In this document: one piece after another, positions 33,459 to 42,441 of the stretch
How positions within the stretch are numbered: position 1 is the first letter of the stretch
Layout of the letters: each line of letters starts with the position of its first letter
Assembly: GCA_963839745.1 (NCBI GenBank)
Contig: CAWIWC010000015.1
Span: 1 to 64,000, forward strand
Source: JAIBJN01 sp963839745
GTDB taxonomy: Bacteria > Actinomycetota > Thermoleophilia > Gaiellales > Gaiellaceae
DNA: 64,000 nt
Reading direction: 5' to 3'
The notes under the pieces: generated by a model
Seen by the model: the letters and a program-made list of their open reading frames with translations, nothing else
Told to the model about the DNA's origin: nothing
Databases searched by the model: none
Position numbers and translations under genes: made by a program

Positions 33459-34152
33459 ATGGAATTCACGTCAGCCTGTGTCGTCGGCGCCGGTCGCGTC
33501 GGCTCCGCCGTGGCCGCGCGCCTCGCCGAGCGGATCCCGCACGCGCATCACGGGCCGCGAGCTCGACGTCGCGGGCGCGGACCTGGTCGTCGTCTGCGTC
33601 CCCGACCGCGCGATCCCTGAGGTGGCGGCGGAGATCCCCGTCGGCCCCTGGATCGCCCACACGAGCGGGGCGCGCACGCTCGACGCGCTCGACCCGCACA
33701 CCCGTCGCTTCGGGCTGCACCCGCTGCAGACGTTCGTTCCCGGCGGCGGCCCCGAGCAGCTCGACGGCGCCTGGGCGGCCGTGAGCGGCGCGAACGACGA
33801 GGCGCTCGCCGTCGGCTTCGACGTCGCCGACCTGCTCGGCCTGCACGCGTTCGAGATCGACGACGAGGAGCATCCGCTCTACCACGCCGCCGCCGCGATC
33901 GCGTCGAACTTCCTCGTCACGATCCACTGGGCGGCCGCAGAGCTCTTCGAGGCGGCGGGCGCACCACCCGAGGCGCTCCTGCCGCTGATGCGCCGGACGA
34001 TGGACAACGGCTTCGAGCTCACCGGCCCCGTGACCCGTGGCGACTGGGAGACCGTCGAGCGGCACCTGGAGATCATCAGGGAGCGCCGCCCCGAGCTGGA
34101 GCCGATGTACCGCGCCCTCACCGAGATGACGGCGACCGTCGCCGCCGGGTGA
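33459..34152 (+). CDS. Rossmann-fold/DUF2520 oxidoreductase-like protein, one frameshift
   Basis: The N-terminus SACVVGAGRVGSAVAARLAE is a dinucleotide-binding loop. The frame changes near 33546 and continues ITGRELDVAGADLVVVCVPD, then HTSGARTLDAL, FGLHPLQTFVPGG and the helical DUF2520 region (LYHAAAAIASNFLVTIHWAA). Corrected, about 230 residues. The pairing of this family with panC-panB is common, which suggests a role near pantothenate synthesis, perhaps as a ketopantoate reductase-like enzyme; this is not proven. GGAG stands 7 nt before the ATG; the stop overlaps panC by GTGA. Confidence 0.82.
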
Positions 34153-34952
34153 CGACCCACCGCACGATCGCCGGGCTCCGCGCGGCGCTCGCACCTCTTC
34201 GCGCCGGCTCCGTCGGGCTCGTCCCCACGATGGGCGCGCTCCACGCCGGGCACGAGGCGCTCGTGCGCCGGGCAGGCGCGGAGTGCGACGTCGTCGTGGC
34301 GAGCATCTTCGTCAACCCGGCGCAGTTCGGGCGGGGCGAGGACTTCGAGCGCTACCCGCGCGACGAGGAGCAGGACACTGCCCTCGCCGAGTCCTGGGGC
34401 GTCGAGCACCTGTTCGTGCCGCCGGTCGAGGAGATGTACCCGGACGGGTTCGGCACCTGGGTCGAGGTGGGCGACCTGGGAGACGAGCTGGAGGGCGCCG
34501 TGCGGCCGGGGCACTTCCGCGGCGTCGCGACCGTCTGCCTGAAGCTCTTCAACATCGTCCGCCCCGAGCGTGCCTACTTCGGGCAGAAGGACGCGCAGCA
34601 GGCGGCCGTCCTCGAGCGCATGGCGCGCGACCTCGACCTCGGCCTGGAGATCAGGGTCGTCCCGACCGTGCGCGACGCGGATGGGCTCGCCGTCAGCTCC
34701 CGCAACGCCTATCTGAGCCCGGAGGAGCGCGAGGCGGCCGCGGCCCTTCCCCGCGCGCTCGCCGAGGGATTGAAGGCCGGGCCGGAGCGCGCCGCCGAAG
34801 CGGCGCGGGCCGCCCTCGCCGGGGAGCCGCGGCTCGAGCCGGACTACGTCGAGGTGGCGCGGCTGAACGGACGGGTTTACCTTCTGGCGGCAGCGCGCGT
34901 CGGAACCACGCGCCTGATCGACAACGTCGTGCTGGAAGGAGACCTCGAGTGA
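34149..34952 (+). CDS. panC: Pantothenate synthetase
   Basis: 267 residues. PanC condenses pantoate and beta-alanine with ATP. Motifs: GLVPTMGALHAGHEALVRRA (HxGH nucleotide site), VVVASIFVNPAQFG, RPGHFRGVATVCLKLFNIV, RAYFGQKDAQQAAVLERM (KMSKS-like region follows), and DGLAVSSRNAYLSPEER. The GTG start overlaps the preceding stop and the TGA overlaps panB, so the three genes are coupled. Confidence 0.95.
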   Translation: MTTHRTIAGLRAALAPLRAGSVGLVPTMGALHAGHEALVRRAGAECDVVVASIFVNPAQFGRGEDFERYPRDEEQDTALAESWGVEHLFVPPVEEMYPDGFGTWVEVGDLGDELEGAVRPGHFRGVATVCLKLFNIVRPERAYFGQKDAQQAAVLERMARDLDLGLEIRVVPTVRDADGLAVSSRNAYLSPEEREAAAALPRALAEGLKAGPERAAEAARAALAGEPRLEPDYVEVARLNGRVYLLAAARVGTTRLIDNVVLEGDLE

Positions 34953-35845
34953 CCAGTGGGCCCGAGCGGGACGGAAAGCTTCCGCTCACCGAGCTCCAGG
35001 AGATGACGAGCCGCGGCGACCCGATCGTCATGGTGACGGCGTACGACTTCCCCAGCGGACGCCTCGCCGACGCGGCCGGGATGGACATCGTGCTCGTCGG
35101 CGACTCCGCGGCCATGACGATCCTCGGCCACTCGACGACGGTGCCGGCGACGATGGAGGAGATGCTGATGCTCACGCGGGCGGTTACCCGCGGAGCGAGG
35201 CGGCCGATCGTCGTGGCGGACATGCCCTTCGGCTCGTTCCAGGTCTCCGACGAGGACGCGCTGCGCAACGCAATCCGCTTCGTCAAGGACGCGGCTGCCG
35301 ACGCCGTGAAGCTCGAAGGCGCAGGGCCGAGCCTGTCACGCGTCGTCGCGCTCGTCGGCGCGGGCATTCCGGTCATGGGCCACATCGGCCTGACGCCCCA
35401 GTCGGCAACGATGCTGGGCGGCTTCCGCGCGCAGGGCCGCACCGCCGAGAAGGCCCGGCGGCTCCTCGACGAGGCGATCGCGCTCGAGGAGGCCGGCTGC
35501 TTCGCGCTCGTGCTCGAGGCGGTGCCTGCGCCGGTGGCGGCCCGGATCTCGGAGACCCTGGTCATCCCGACGATCGGGATCGGCTCGGGCGCCGAGTGCG
35601 ACGGCCAGGTGCTCGTCCTCCACGACCTGCTCGGCCTTTACGAGGGCCGCTCGCCGCGCTTCGCCAAGCGCTACGCGGACATCGGCGGCGACATCCGCTC
35701 CGCGCTCGAGCGCTTCGGTGCCGACGTCCGCTCGGGCGCCTTCCCGGCCGAGGAGCACACGTACGCGATGCCCGAGGAGGAGCTCGAGGCCTTCCTCAAC
35801 GGGTCTCCTAGCGGCTCGAGAGCGGAATCACGAACGGAAACGTGA
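34949..35845 (+). CDS. panB: 3-methyl-2-oxobutanoate hydroxymethyltransferase
   Basis: 298 residues. PanB makes ketopantoate from ketoisovalerate and methylene-tetrahydrofolate. Seen: MVTAYDFPSGRLADAAGMDI, LVGDSAAMTILGHSTTVPAT, VVADMPFGSFQVS, AVKLEGAGP, MGHIGLTPQSATMLGGFRAQ, VLEAVPAPVAARIS, and IPTIGIGSGAECDGQVLVLHD. The C-terminus runs about 12 residues into the convergent Yip1-like gene (overlap 35808-35845). Confidence 0.95.
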   Translation: MTSGPERDGKLPLTELQEMTSRGDPIVMVTAYDFPSGRLADAAGMDIVLVGDSAAMTILGHSTTVPATMEEMLMLTRAVTRGARRPIVVADMPFGSFQVSDEDALRNAIRFVKDAAADAVKLEGAGPSLSRVVALVGAGIPVMGHIGLTPQSATMLGGFRAQGRTAEKARRLLDEAIALEEAGCFALVLEAVPAPVAARISETLVIPTIGIGSGAECDGQVLVLHDLLGLYEGRSPRFAKRYADIGGDIRSALERFGADVRSGAFPAEEHTYAMPEEELEAFLNGSPSGSRAESRTET

Positions 35846-36479
35846 GCACGAGGACGGCGAGCACGGCGAGCGCCACGGAGATGCCCGCCCGCAGCAGCCG
35901 CCACTGCTCGACGACCGAGATCCCGTAGATCACCAGGCCGAGCGCCCAGAGCGCGAATCCGGCGCCGGCCAGGTCGAAGACGAACGGCAGCGTGCCGCTG
36001 TCCTCTCCCCCCGACCGGAACGAGTCCGTGCCGTAGAGGGCCAGCCGGAGCGGCCAGATCAGCAGGAGACCGAGGATGGTCGGCGCCGCTGCGAAGGCCA
36101 GCACGTGGCGGGCGCGGCGATAGCTCCCCGACGAGCCCGCGCCGCGCAGCCCGACGTAGAGCAGCCCTCCGCCGAGCCAGTACGTGGCGATCCCGTAGAT
36201 CGCGCCGGTCAAGAAGATGAGCACCGCGAGCACAGCCCCGCTGTCGTCCGCGAGCGGGTCGTCGAGCAGGCGGCCGGTCTCCGGGACGAGCAGGATCGCA
36301 GCGATTCCGGCGAGGACGATGAGCGCGAGCACGGGCTCCTCGCGCGCCTCCATGTCTGCCTTGGACTCGTCGCGCAGAGCGGCGAAGACGTGTCGCGGCG
36401 ACTGGAAGATCGCAAGCGTCCGCAGCCACCACTGCTTTTCGCGGCTCGGCTCGGCGGCCGTCGGGGCCTCGGCGTTCAC
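35808..36479 (-). CDS. Yip1-family membrane protein
   Basis: 223 residues with about five membrane helices (LALIVLAGIAAILLVP, VLAVLIFLTGAIYGIATYWL, AFAAAPTILGLLLIWPL, FALWALGLVIYGISVV, LAVLAVLVLTFPFVIPL). The N-terminal RTLAIFQSPRHVFAALRD and the HVLAFAAAPTILG stretch match the Yip1 domain pattern seen in bacterial proteins of unknown function. TAGCCT lies 6 nt before GTG 36479. Confidence 0.72.
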   Translation of the reverse strand: MNAEAPTAAEPSREKQWWLRTLAIFQSPRHVFAALRDESKADMEAREEPVLALIVLAGIAAILLVPETGRLLDDPLADDSGAVLAVLIFLTGAIYGIATYWLGGGLLYVGLRGAGSSGSYRRARHVLAFAAAPTILGLLLIWPLRLALYGTDSFRSGGEDSGTLPFVFDLAGAGFALWALGLVIYGISVVEQWRLLRAGISVALAVLAVLVLTFPFVIPLSSR

Positions 36480-36485
36480 GGCGTC

Positions 36486-36491
36486 AGGCTA
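36486..36491 (-). promoter_or_regulatory. -10 element for the Yip1-like gene
   Basis: TAGCCT on the minus strand, 6 nt before GTG 36479, no ribosome binding site. Confidence 0.4.
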
Positions 36492-36501
36492 TCGCCGCGA
36501 C

Positions 36502-39339
36502 CTATGCTGCAGCGGCGGCGCGGCTGGGAAGCAGCTCCCGCAGAAACTGGCCCGTGTAGCTCTCCTCGACCTCGGCGACCTGCTCGGGCGTGCCCGTCGC
36601 GATGACCTCTCCGCCGGCCTCTCCGCCCTCCGGCCCGAGGTCGACGAGCCAGTCGGCCTGCTTGATCACGTCGAGGTTGTGCTCGATCACGAGCACGGTG
36701 TTGCCGGCGTCCGCGAGGCGCTGGAGCACCTCGAGGAGCTTCTCGATGTCGGCGAAGTGGAGGCCGGTCGTCGGCTCATCGAGGATGTAGAGCGTCCGGC
36801 CGGTCGCCACCTTGGAGAGCTCGGACGAGAGCTTGACGCGCTGGGCCTCGCCGCCGGAGAGCGTCGTCGCCGGCTGGCCGAGCTTGATGTAGTCGAGCCC
36901 GACGTCGTGGAGCGTCTGGAGCCGCCGGCGGATCTTCGGGATCTTCGCGAAGAACCCGAGCGCCTCCTCGACCGACATCTCGAGCACGTCCGCGATCGAC
37001 TTGCCCTTGAAGCGGACCTCGAGCGTCTCGCGGTTGTAGCGCTTCCCGCCGCACGTCTCACACGGGACGTAGACGTCCGGGAGGAAGTGCATCTCGATCT
37101 TGATCGTCCCGTCGCCCTTGCATGTCTCGCAGCGGCCGCCGCGGACGTTGAACGAGAACCGGCCCGGCTTGTAGCCGCGCACCTTGGCGTCGGGCGTCTG
37201 CGCGTAGAGCTCACGGATGTGGTCGAAGAGCTTGGTGTACGTGGCCGGGTTCGAGCGCGGCGTGCGGCCGATGGGCGACTGGTCGATGTCGATGACCTTG
37301 TCGAAGCAGTCGATTCCCTCGACGGCGTCGTGGTCGCCGGGCTTCACACGCATGCGGTGGAGCCGGTTGGCGAGCGCCTTGTAGATGATCTCGTTCACGA
37401 GCGTCGACTTGCCCGAACCGGACACGCCTGTGACGGCCACGAACTTCCCGACGGGGAACTCGACGTCGATGTCCTTGAGGTTGTGCATCCGCGCCCCGCG
37501 CACGTGGAAGGTGCCGAGATCCTCGCTACGCCGCTCCGGCACGGCGATCGCGCGGGTGCCTGAGAGGAACTGCCCGGTGACCGAGCCCTTCTTCTTGGCA
37601 ACCTGGGCCGCCGTGCCCTCGGCGACGACGTACCCGCCGTGCTCGCCGGCGCCGGGCCCCATGTCCACGAGCCAGTCGGCCGAGCGCATCATCTGCTCGT
37701 CGTGCTCGACCACGAGCACCGTGTTGCCGAGGTCGCGCAGGCGGTCGAGGGTGGTGATGAGCTTCTCGTTGTCGCGCTGGTGCAGCCCGATGGACGGCTC
37801 GTCGAGGATGTAGAGCACGCCGACGAGCTGCGAGCCGATCTGGGTGGCCAGCCGGAGCCGCTGCGCCTCGCCGCCCGAGAGCGTCGAGGCAGCGCGGTCG
37901 AGCTGGAGGTAGCCGACGCCGACGTTCTCGAGGAACGTGAGCCGCTCGCGGATCTCCTTGATGATCCGCTCGCCGATCAGGCGCTCGGTCTCGGTCAGCC
38001 CGAGCCCGTCCAGGAACTCGATCGCGCGCGCGACCGAGAGCCGCGTCAGCTCGTGGATGTTCTTGCCGCCGACCGTGACCGCGAGCACCTCGGGCTTCAG
38101 GCGCGCCCCGCCGCAGGCCGGGCACGGGCGGAAGCTCATGTACTCCTCGATGCGCTCGCGCTGCTGCGAGGAGTCGGTTTCCTTGTAGCGTCGCTCGAGG
38201 CTCGGGACGATGCCCTCGAACGCCAGCATGTACGCGCGCCGCCGACCCATGCGGTTGCGGTACGTGACGTAGATCTTGTCGCCGTTCGTCCCGTACAGGA
38301 ACAGGTTCTGCTGCTCCTCCGTCATGTCCTGCCACGGCTTGTCGACGTCGATCTCGTAGCGCTCGGCGATCGCCTGGATGATCGACTCGTAGTAGCTCGA
38401 GCTCCCCACCGACCAGGGGACGAGCGCGCCCTCGGCGATCGAGAGGCTCGGGTCGGGCACGAGCAGGTCCGGGTCGATCTCCTGCTGGGCGCCGAGGCCC
38501 ATGCAGCGCGGGCAGGCGCCGTGCGGCGAGTTGAACGAGAACACGCGCGGCTGCAGCTCCGGAAGGCCGACGCCGTGCTCCGGGCACGCGAAGCGCTCGG
38601 AGAACGTCAGCGTCTCGCCGTCGACGACGTCGATCGTCACCAGCCGGTCGGCGAGCTCGAGCGCCGTCTCGATGGAGTCCGTGAGCCGGTGGCGCAGGTC
38701 GTCCTTCATGACCAGCCGGTCGACGACGACCTCGATCGTGTGCTTGAGCTTCTTGTCGAGCTCGATCTCCTCGTCGAGCTCGCGCAGCTCACCGTCGACC
38801 TTGACGCGGGTGAAGCCCTCGCCGCGGAGCTGCTCCAGCAGGTCCTTGTACTCGCCCTTGCGGTCGCGGACGACCGGCGCGTTCACGGTGAACTTCGTCC
38901 CCTCGGGCAGTCGCAGCACCTGGTCGACGATCGTCTCGATCGACTGTCCGGCGATCGGTCGCCCGCAGATGGGGCAATGCGGCCGGCCGACCCGCGCGTA
39001 GAGGAGCCGCAGGTAGTCGTAGATCTCCGTGACGGTGCCCACGGTGGAGCGCGGGTTCCGCGACGTCGTCTTCTGGTCGATCGAGATCGCCGGCGAGAGC
39101 CCGTCGATCGAGTCGACGTCGGGCTTCTCCATCATCTGGAGGAACTGGCGCGCGTACGCGGAGAGCGACTCCACGTAGCGGCGCTGGCCCTCGGCGTAGA
39201 TCGTGTCGAAGGCGAGCGAGGACTTCCCGGAGCCCGAGAGCCCGGTCACGCAGATCAGCGAATTCCGGGGCAACCGGACGGTGATGTCCTTGAGGTTGTG
39301 CTCCCGGGCGCCGTGTACGACGAGCTCTTCTTGGGCCAC
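36502..39339 (-). CDS. uvrA: Excinuclease ABC subunit A
   Basis: 945 residues, full length. UvrA is the damage-recognising dimer of nucleotide excision repair. First ATPase half: CVTGLSGSGKSSLAFDTIYA, the zinc fingers CPIC and ACPRCMGLG region, CPACGGARLKPEVLAV, LSGGEAQRLRLATQIGSQL, VLYILDEPSIGLHQRD. Second half: AVTGVSGSGKSTLVNEIIYK, CETCKGDGTIKIEMHFLPDV, CETCGGKRYNRETLEV, TTLSGGEAQRVKLSSELSK, TLYILDEPTTGLHFADI. Start GTG 39339 fits a leaderless transcript from TAGACT six bases upstream. A LexA-type box overlaps the promoter. Confidence 0.98.
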   Translation of the reverse strand: MAQEELVVHGAREHNLKDITVRLPRNSLICVTGLSGSGKSSLAFDTIYAEGQRRYVESLSAYARQFLQMMEKPDVDSIDGLSPAISIDQKTTSRNPRSTVGTVTEIYDYLRLLYARVGRPHCPICGRPIAGQSIETIVDQVLRLPEGTKFTVNAPVVRDRKGEYKDLLEQLRGEGFTRVKVDGELRELDEEIELDKKLKHTIEVVVDRLVMKDDLRHRLTDSIETALELADRLVTIDVVDGETLTFSERFACPEHGVGLPELQPRVFSFNSPHGACPRCMGLGAQQEIDPDLLVPDPSLSIAEGALVPWSVGSSSYYESIIQAIAERYEIDVDKPWQDMTEEQQNLFLYGTNGDKIYVTYRNRMGRRRAYMLAFEGIVPSLERRYKETDSSQQRERIEEYMSFRPCPACGGARLKPEVLAVTVGGKNIHELTRLSVARAIEFLDGLGLTETERLIGERIIKEIRERLTFLENVGVGYLQLDRAASTLSGGEAQRLRLATQIGSQLVGVLYILDEPSIGLHQRDNEKLITTLDRLRDLGNTVLVVEHDEQMMRSADWLVDMGPGAGEHGGYVVAEGTAAQVAKKKGSVTGQFLSGTRAIAVPERRSEDLGTFHVRGARMHNLKDIDVEFPVGKFVAVTGVSGSGKSTLVNEIIYKALANRLHRMRVKPGDHDAVEGIDCFDKVIDIDQSPIGRTPRSNPATYTKLFDHIRELYAQTPDAKVRGYKPGRFSFNVRGGRCETCKGDGTIKIEMHFLPDVYVPCETCGGKRYNRETLEVRFKGKSIADVLEMSVEEALGFFAKIPKIRRRLQTLHDVGLDYIKLGQPATTLSGGEAQRVKLSSELSKVATGRTLYILDEPTTGLHFADIEKLLEVLQRLADAGNTVLVIEHNLDVIKQADWLVDLGPEGGEAGGEVIATGTPEQVAEVEESYTGQFLRELLPSRAAAAA

Positions 39340-39345
39340 GGAGTG

Positions 39346-39351
39346 AGTCTA
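39346..39351 (-). promoter_or_regulatory. -10 element for uvrA
   Basis: TAGACT on the minus strand, 6 nt before GTG 39339. The predicted transcription start coincides with the start codon. Confidence 0.5.
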
Positions 39352-39366
39352 GCCCTGCGCCCGGAT

Positions 39367-39380
39367 AGAACAGACGTTCG
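39367..39380 (-). promoter_or_regulatory. LexA (SOS) box upstream of uvrA
   Basis: The minus strand reads CGAACGTCTGTTCT, matching the actinobacterial/Gram-positive LexA operator core GAAC-N4-GTTC with C before and T before GTTC. It lies about 28-41 nt upstream of the uvrA start, across the -35 region of the TAGACT promoter, a position suited to repression. No comparable box was found before uvrB, uvrD or polA. Confidence 0.75.
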
Positions 39381-39391
39381 TGTCAGGCCGC

Positions 39392-40841
39392 TCAGGCGAG
39401 ACCGGCCGCGCCCTCGCGGGCAGCCGTTCCGAAGGCCTCCGCGAGCCTGCCGAGCTCCTCGCCGATCCGCCGGGCCGAGGGATCGTCGACGGGCGGAAAG
39501 AGCTCCCGCACGCGCTCGAGAAGCGGCTGGAGCGGCGGTGCCGGAGAGCGGTCGGTCGCCCACAGCGCCTGGCTCGCGCTGGCGGCGAGGAGCGCGAGCG
39601 CGGAATCCAGACAGTCGGCGACGAAGCGCTCCTTGCGGTAGGCGAGGAACGTCGGCGCGCCGACGTCGTTTTGCGCGTCGCCGACTCCCGCCGGCAGCAG
39701 GGTCGCCGAGGCCGCCGTGCGCGCGTCCTCGAGGAAGCTCCCGGCCACCCAGCCCAGGAGGTTCGTCTTGCCGCCTCCCCCACCCGGCCGCTCCAGCAGC
39801 GGCGGCAGCTCGCTCGTCGCGCCGACGTGCATCGCGGTCACGTGGCGCTCGGCGAGGAAGATCAGGTCGGCCCAGGCCGCCGAGAGCGTGCTCATCGCCG
39901 GAGCGGCGATGCCGTTGTGGTAGCCGCCGGTCGAGATCGCCCGGCCGAGCGGATGCCGCTCGTCCGGCGGGATGTAGACCGGGTTGTCGGTCACGGAGCG
40001 CAGCGAGACGCTCGCCGCGTGCTCGATCGCGCCGACGGCGCGGTGCGCCTGGCCGAGGACTCGCGGGAGAATCCGGTAGCTGACGGGCGCCTGGTGGCCG
40101 AGGCGGTCCGTGGCCACCGCTCCCTCGAGCCCGGCCCGCAGGCCGCGCAGCGCCGCGACCTCGTGCTCGTCCTCCCAGAGAGCCTCGAGCGCCTCGTCGT
40201 AGGCGTCGAGCGGCGCCCCGAAAGCCTCGACGGAGAGCGCGAAGACGCGCTCGGCCGCGTGCAGACGATGACGGGCCGCGAGCGCGACGTCCGCGGCGAG
40301 CGCGGCGGCGCACGGCGAGCCGTTGACGAGCGCCATCGTCTCGCCCTCCTCGAAGTCGCCCTCGAGCGCGTTCATCAGCGGCGCCAGCGTCAGGATCTCG
40401 CCGGCGGCGACGTGCCCGCCGAGCGGCAGGGACGGGAGCGGGCCGTCGAGCAGCGCCGCGATCCGTTCCGCGATCACCGGCCGCGTCTTGGCGTTGCCCT
40501 CGACGAAGTTGGCCAGGCGGGCGAAGACGATCCCGCGCGCGACATGCTCGTCGAGCACCCCGCCTCCGCCGAAGCTGGGGCTCCAGTTTCCGCGCAGCCT
40601 GCCGGCGTATCCGCGCTGCTCGTCCGGCGCCAGCGCCTTGCCTACCTCGATTCCCGCCCGCGTCGTCGTCCCGTAGATGAACGGCGGTGCGATCGGAGTC
40701 CAGGAGCGCGACGAACGAGTTGCGCGTCGACTCCATGCGTTCCAGCGCCCGCGGCCCGATCCGCACGCTCTCGCCCTCGAGCGCGACGCGGCGGAAGTTC
40801 TCCAGCGTGAAGTCCGCGCGGGTGTCGACGACGACCGTCAT
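39392..40841 (-). CDS. Aromatic amino acid/histidine ammonia-lyase homologue lacking the MIO serine, one frameshift
   Basis: Corrected for one indel near 40688 it encodes about 483 residues of the HAL/PAL fold. Conserved parts include FIYGTTTRAG (the YG loop with catalytic Tyr), RGNWSPSFGGGG, LVNGSPCAAALAA, LGHQAPVSYRILPRVLGQ (second Tyr), SLRSVTDNPVYI, and GGYHNGIAAPAMSTL. The MIO cofactor of this family forms from Ala-Ser-Gly, but here the codons read GGHVAAGEILTLAPL: Ala-Ala-Gly. Classical lyase activity is therefore unlikely. TATGAT lies 9 nt before ATG 40841. Confidence 0.83.
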
Positions 40842-40850
40842 CCCGGAACG

Positions 40851-40856
40851 ATCATA
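40851..40856 (-). promoter_or_regulatory. -10 element for the ammonia-lyase homologue
   Basis: TATGAT on the minus strand, 9 nt before ATG 40841, with no ribosome binding site. Confidence 0.45.
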
Positions 40857-40880
40857 GGGCCCCAAATGGGCCGGCGGCAG

Positions 40881-41321
40881 CTAGCCGATCAGCTTCCGGA
40901 CGCGGCCGGCCTCTGGCACGTACGGCACCTCGAAATCGCCCGCGACGAGAGTCCCGTAGCCGAAAACGCGGCCGGCGATTCCCTGCTCGAACTCGAGCGC
41001 CGCGACGCGCGACAGGCGCACGGCCGCGGCGCGCCTTCGCGCGACCCCGTAGACGACGTAGAGCTTCTCGGTCGTGAGGACGAGCCGGGTGCGGTCCCAG
41101 CGCCACACGGCCCGCAGCGCGGACAGCGAGGCCAGGCCGAGCGCGGCGGTGCCCGCGAGCGCAAGCCCCCAGTGGAGGCCGGTGCCGACGATCACGAGCG
41201 CCGCCCCCAACCCCGCCAGGAGCAGCGGCCGAAAGAGCGGACGAACGAGCGCGACACCGTGCGGGCGCGCATCGAGGCGCACCTCTTCACCGGGCTCGAG
41301 TGGCGGGGTCACGCGGCGCAC
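40881..41321 (-). CDS. Bacterial PH-domain membrane protein (bPH2/YdbT-like)
   Basis: 146 residues: two membrane helices (LFRPLLLAGLGAALVIVG, WGLALAGTAALGLASLSAL) followed by a bacterial pleckstrin-homology region, TRLVLTTEKLYVVYGVARRR, AAVRLSRVAALEFEQGIAGR, and FGYGTLVAGDFEVPYVPEAG. The family is membrane-bound with uncertain function. GTG 41321 is 15 nt after the stop of the small membrane protein, so the two are probably co-transcribed. Confidence 0.8.
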   Translation of the reverse strand: MRRVTPPLEPGEEVRLDARPHGVALVRPLFRPLLLAGLGAALVIVGTGLHWGLALAGTAALGLASLSALRAVWRWDRTRLVLTTEKLYVVYGVARRRAAAVRLSRVAALEFEQGIAGRVFGYGTLVAGDFEVPYVPEAGRVRKLIG

Positions 41322-41336
41322 TTCGCCGCCGGGCGG

Positions 41337-41576
41337 TTATGCCCTGCGCCAGCGGCCGAAGATGAGGCCGCCCAGCGTGAAGCCGAGCCCGAACGTCCCG
41401 ACCCCGAATGCGCCCACGGCAAGTGTCTTCCGCCACGTCGAAAGACGGTGCCAGCGGCCCAGGACCTCCTGCTCCTCCGGCGAGAGCGTCTCGCCGCGCC
41501 GCTTCTTGCGTTCTGCCGCACCGGCCCGGAGGCCGAGATACATGTCGTCGAAGATCTCCGTAGGTTCGTCGACCAT
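41337..41576 (-). CDS. Small membrane protein of unknown function
   Basis: 79 residues: MVDEPTEIFDDMYLGLRAGA, a charged segment (ERKKRRGETLSPEEQEVLGR), then TWRKTLAVGAFGVGTFGLGF and TLGGLIFGRWRRA, a single or hairpin membrane segment with a basic end. No family is recognised. Its ATG is 6 nt from a perfect TATAGT -10 that it shares with the divergent phosphoesterase gene. Confidence 0.65.
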   Translation of the reverse strand: MVDEPTEIFDDMYLGLRAGAAERKKRRGETLSPEEQEVLGRWHRLSTWRKTLAVGAFGVGTFGLGFTLGGLIFGRWRRA

Positions 41577-41582
41577 CTTCTC

Positions 41583-41590
41583 ACTATAGT
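41583..41590. promoter_or_regulatory. Palindromic bidirectional -10 (ACTATAGT)
   Basis: ACTATAGT reads TATAGT on both strands. On the minus strand TATAGT (41588-41583) is 6 nt before ATG 41576; on the plus strand TATAGT (41585-41590) is 11 nt before ATG 41602. No ribosome binding site is present on either side. One palindrome can therefore serve two divergent, leaderless genes. Confidence 0.6.
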
Positions 41591-41601
41591 CTGCCCGCCC
41601 G

Positions 41602-42423
41602 ATGCCGAACCTACGCGTGCTGCAGGTGTCGGACCTCCACGCCGGCACGCGGGAGGAGCCCGAGGTCGAGGGCGACCTGCGCACGCTGGTCGCCGAGGTC
41701 GACCCGGAGCTCATCCTCGCGACCGGAGACCTTTCCCACCGGAACAAGCGTGAGCAGCACGAGCGCGCCGCGAGCCTCCTGCACTCGCTCGAGCGGCCGC
41801 TCCTCGTCATCCCGGGAAACCACGACATCCCGCGCTGGCCGCCCTCCCGGCTCACGAACACCTTCGACGAGTTCGAGCGCCACTGGCCCGACCTCGAGCC
41901 CGTGTACCGCTCCGAGCGCGTCGTTGTCTGCGGCCTCAACTCGGTACGCCCCTGGAAGCACCAGGGCGGCGCCCTGCGGCCCGCGCAGATCGAGCACGCC
42001 GCCCGCGTGCTCGCCGACGCGGCTCCCGGCGCGCTCAAGGTGGTGGCGCTGCACCATCACCTGCTCGGCGCTCCCTGGAGGAGCCGGAAGCGGACGATCG
42101 CGAACCGCGGCTCCGTCCTCGGCGCGCTCGTGGACGCCGGCGCGGAGCTGATCGTCTCCGGCCACGTGCACCAGTCCGCGGTGGGTGAACGGCGCGAGTT
42201 CGAGGTCGTCGAGGCGCCCGTGCACGGAACGACCGTCGTCACGGCGCCCGGCCTCGGCCAGCCGCGCCCGCGGCGCCGCGGCGAGGCGCGGGGCCTCCAT
42301 CTCTTCGAGGCGGACGAGAGGACGCTGCGCGTCCTCACCTACGCCTGGGTCGACGGCGACTGGGCGCAGATCGCCGATCGCCGCTTCCCGAGGGGCACCG
42401 AGCCCCTCGGCGCCATCGGCTGA
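41602..42423 (+). CDS. Metallophosphoesterase (calcineurin-like)
   Basis: 273 residues with the full set of metal ligands: LQVSDLHAG (D-x-H), LILATGDLSHRNK (GD), LLVIPGNHDIPRW (GNHD), VVALHHHLLG (H), and LIVSGHVHQSAVG (GHxH). The size and layout resemble CpdA-type 3',5'-cyclic nucleotide phosphodiesterases or other small class III enzymes; the exact substrate is open. It converges on the large nucleotidase gene, with a strong hairpin between them. Confidence 0.9.
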   Translation: MPNLRVLQVSDLHAGTREEPEVEGDLRTLVAEVDPELILATGDLSHRNKREQHERAASLLHSLERPLLVIPGNHDIPRWPPSRLTNTFDEFERHWPDLEPVYRSERVVVCGLNSVRPWKHQGGALRPAQIEHAARVLADAAPGALKVVALHHHLLGAPWRSRKRTIANRGSVLGALVDAGAELIVSGHVHQSAVGERREFEVVEAPVHGTTVVTAPGLGQPRPRRRGEARGLHLFEADERTLRVLTYAWVDGDWAQIADRRFPRGTEPLGAIG

Positions 42424-42441
42424 CGCGGGCTCAGGAAGGAC

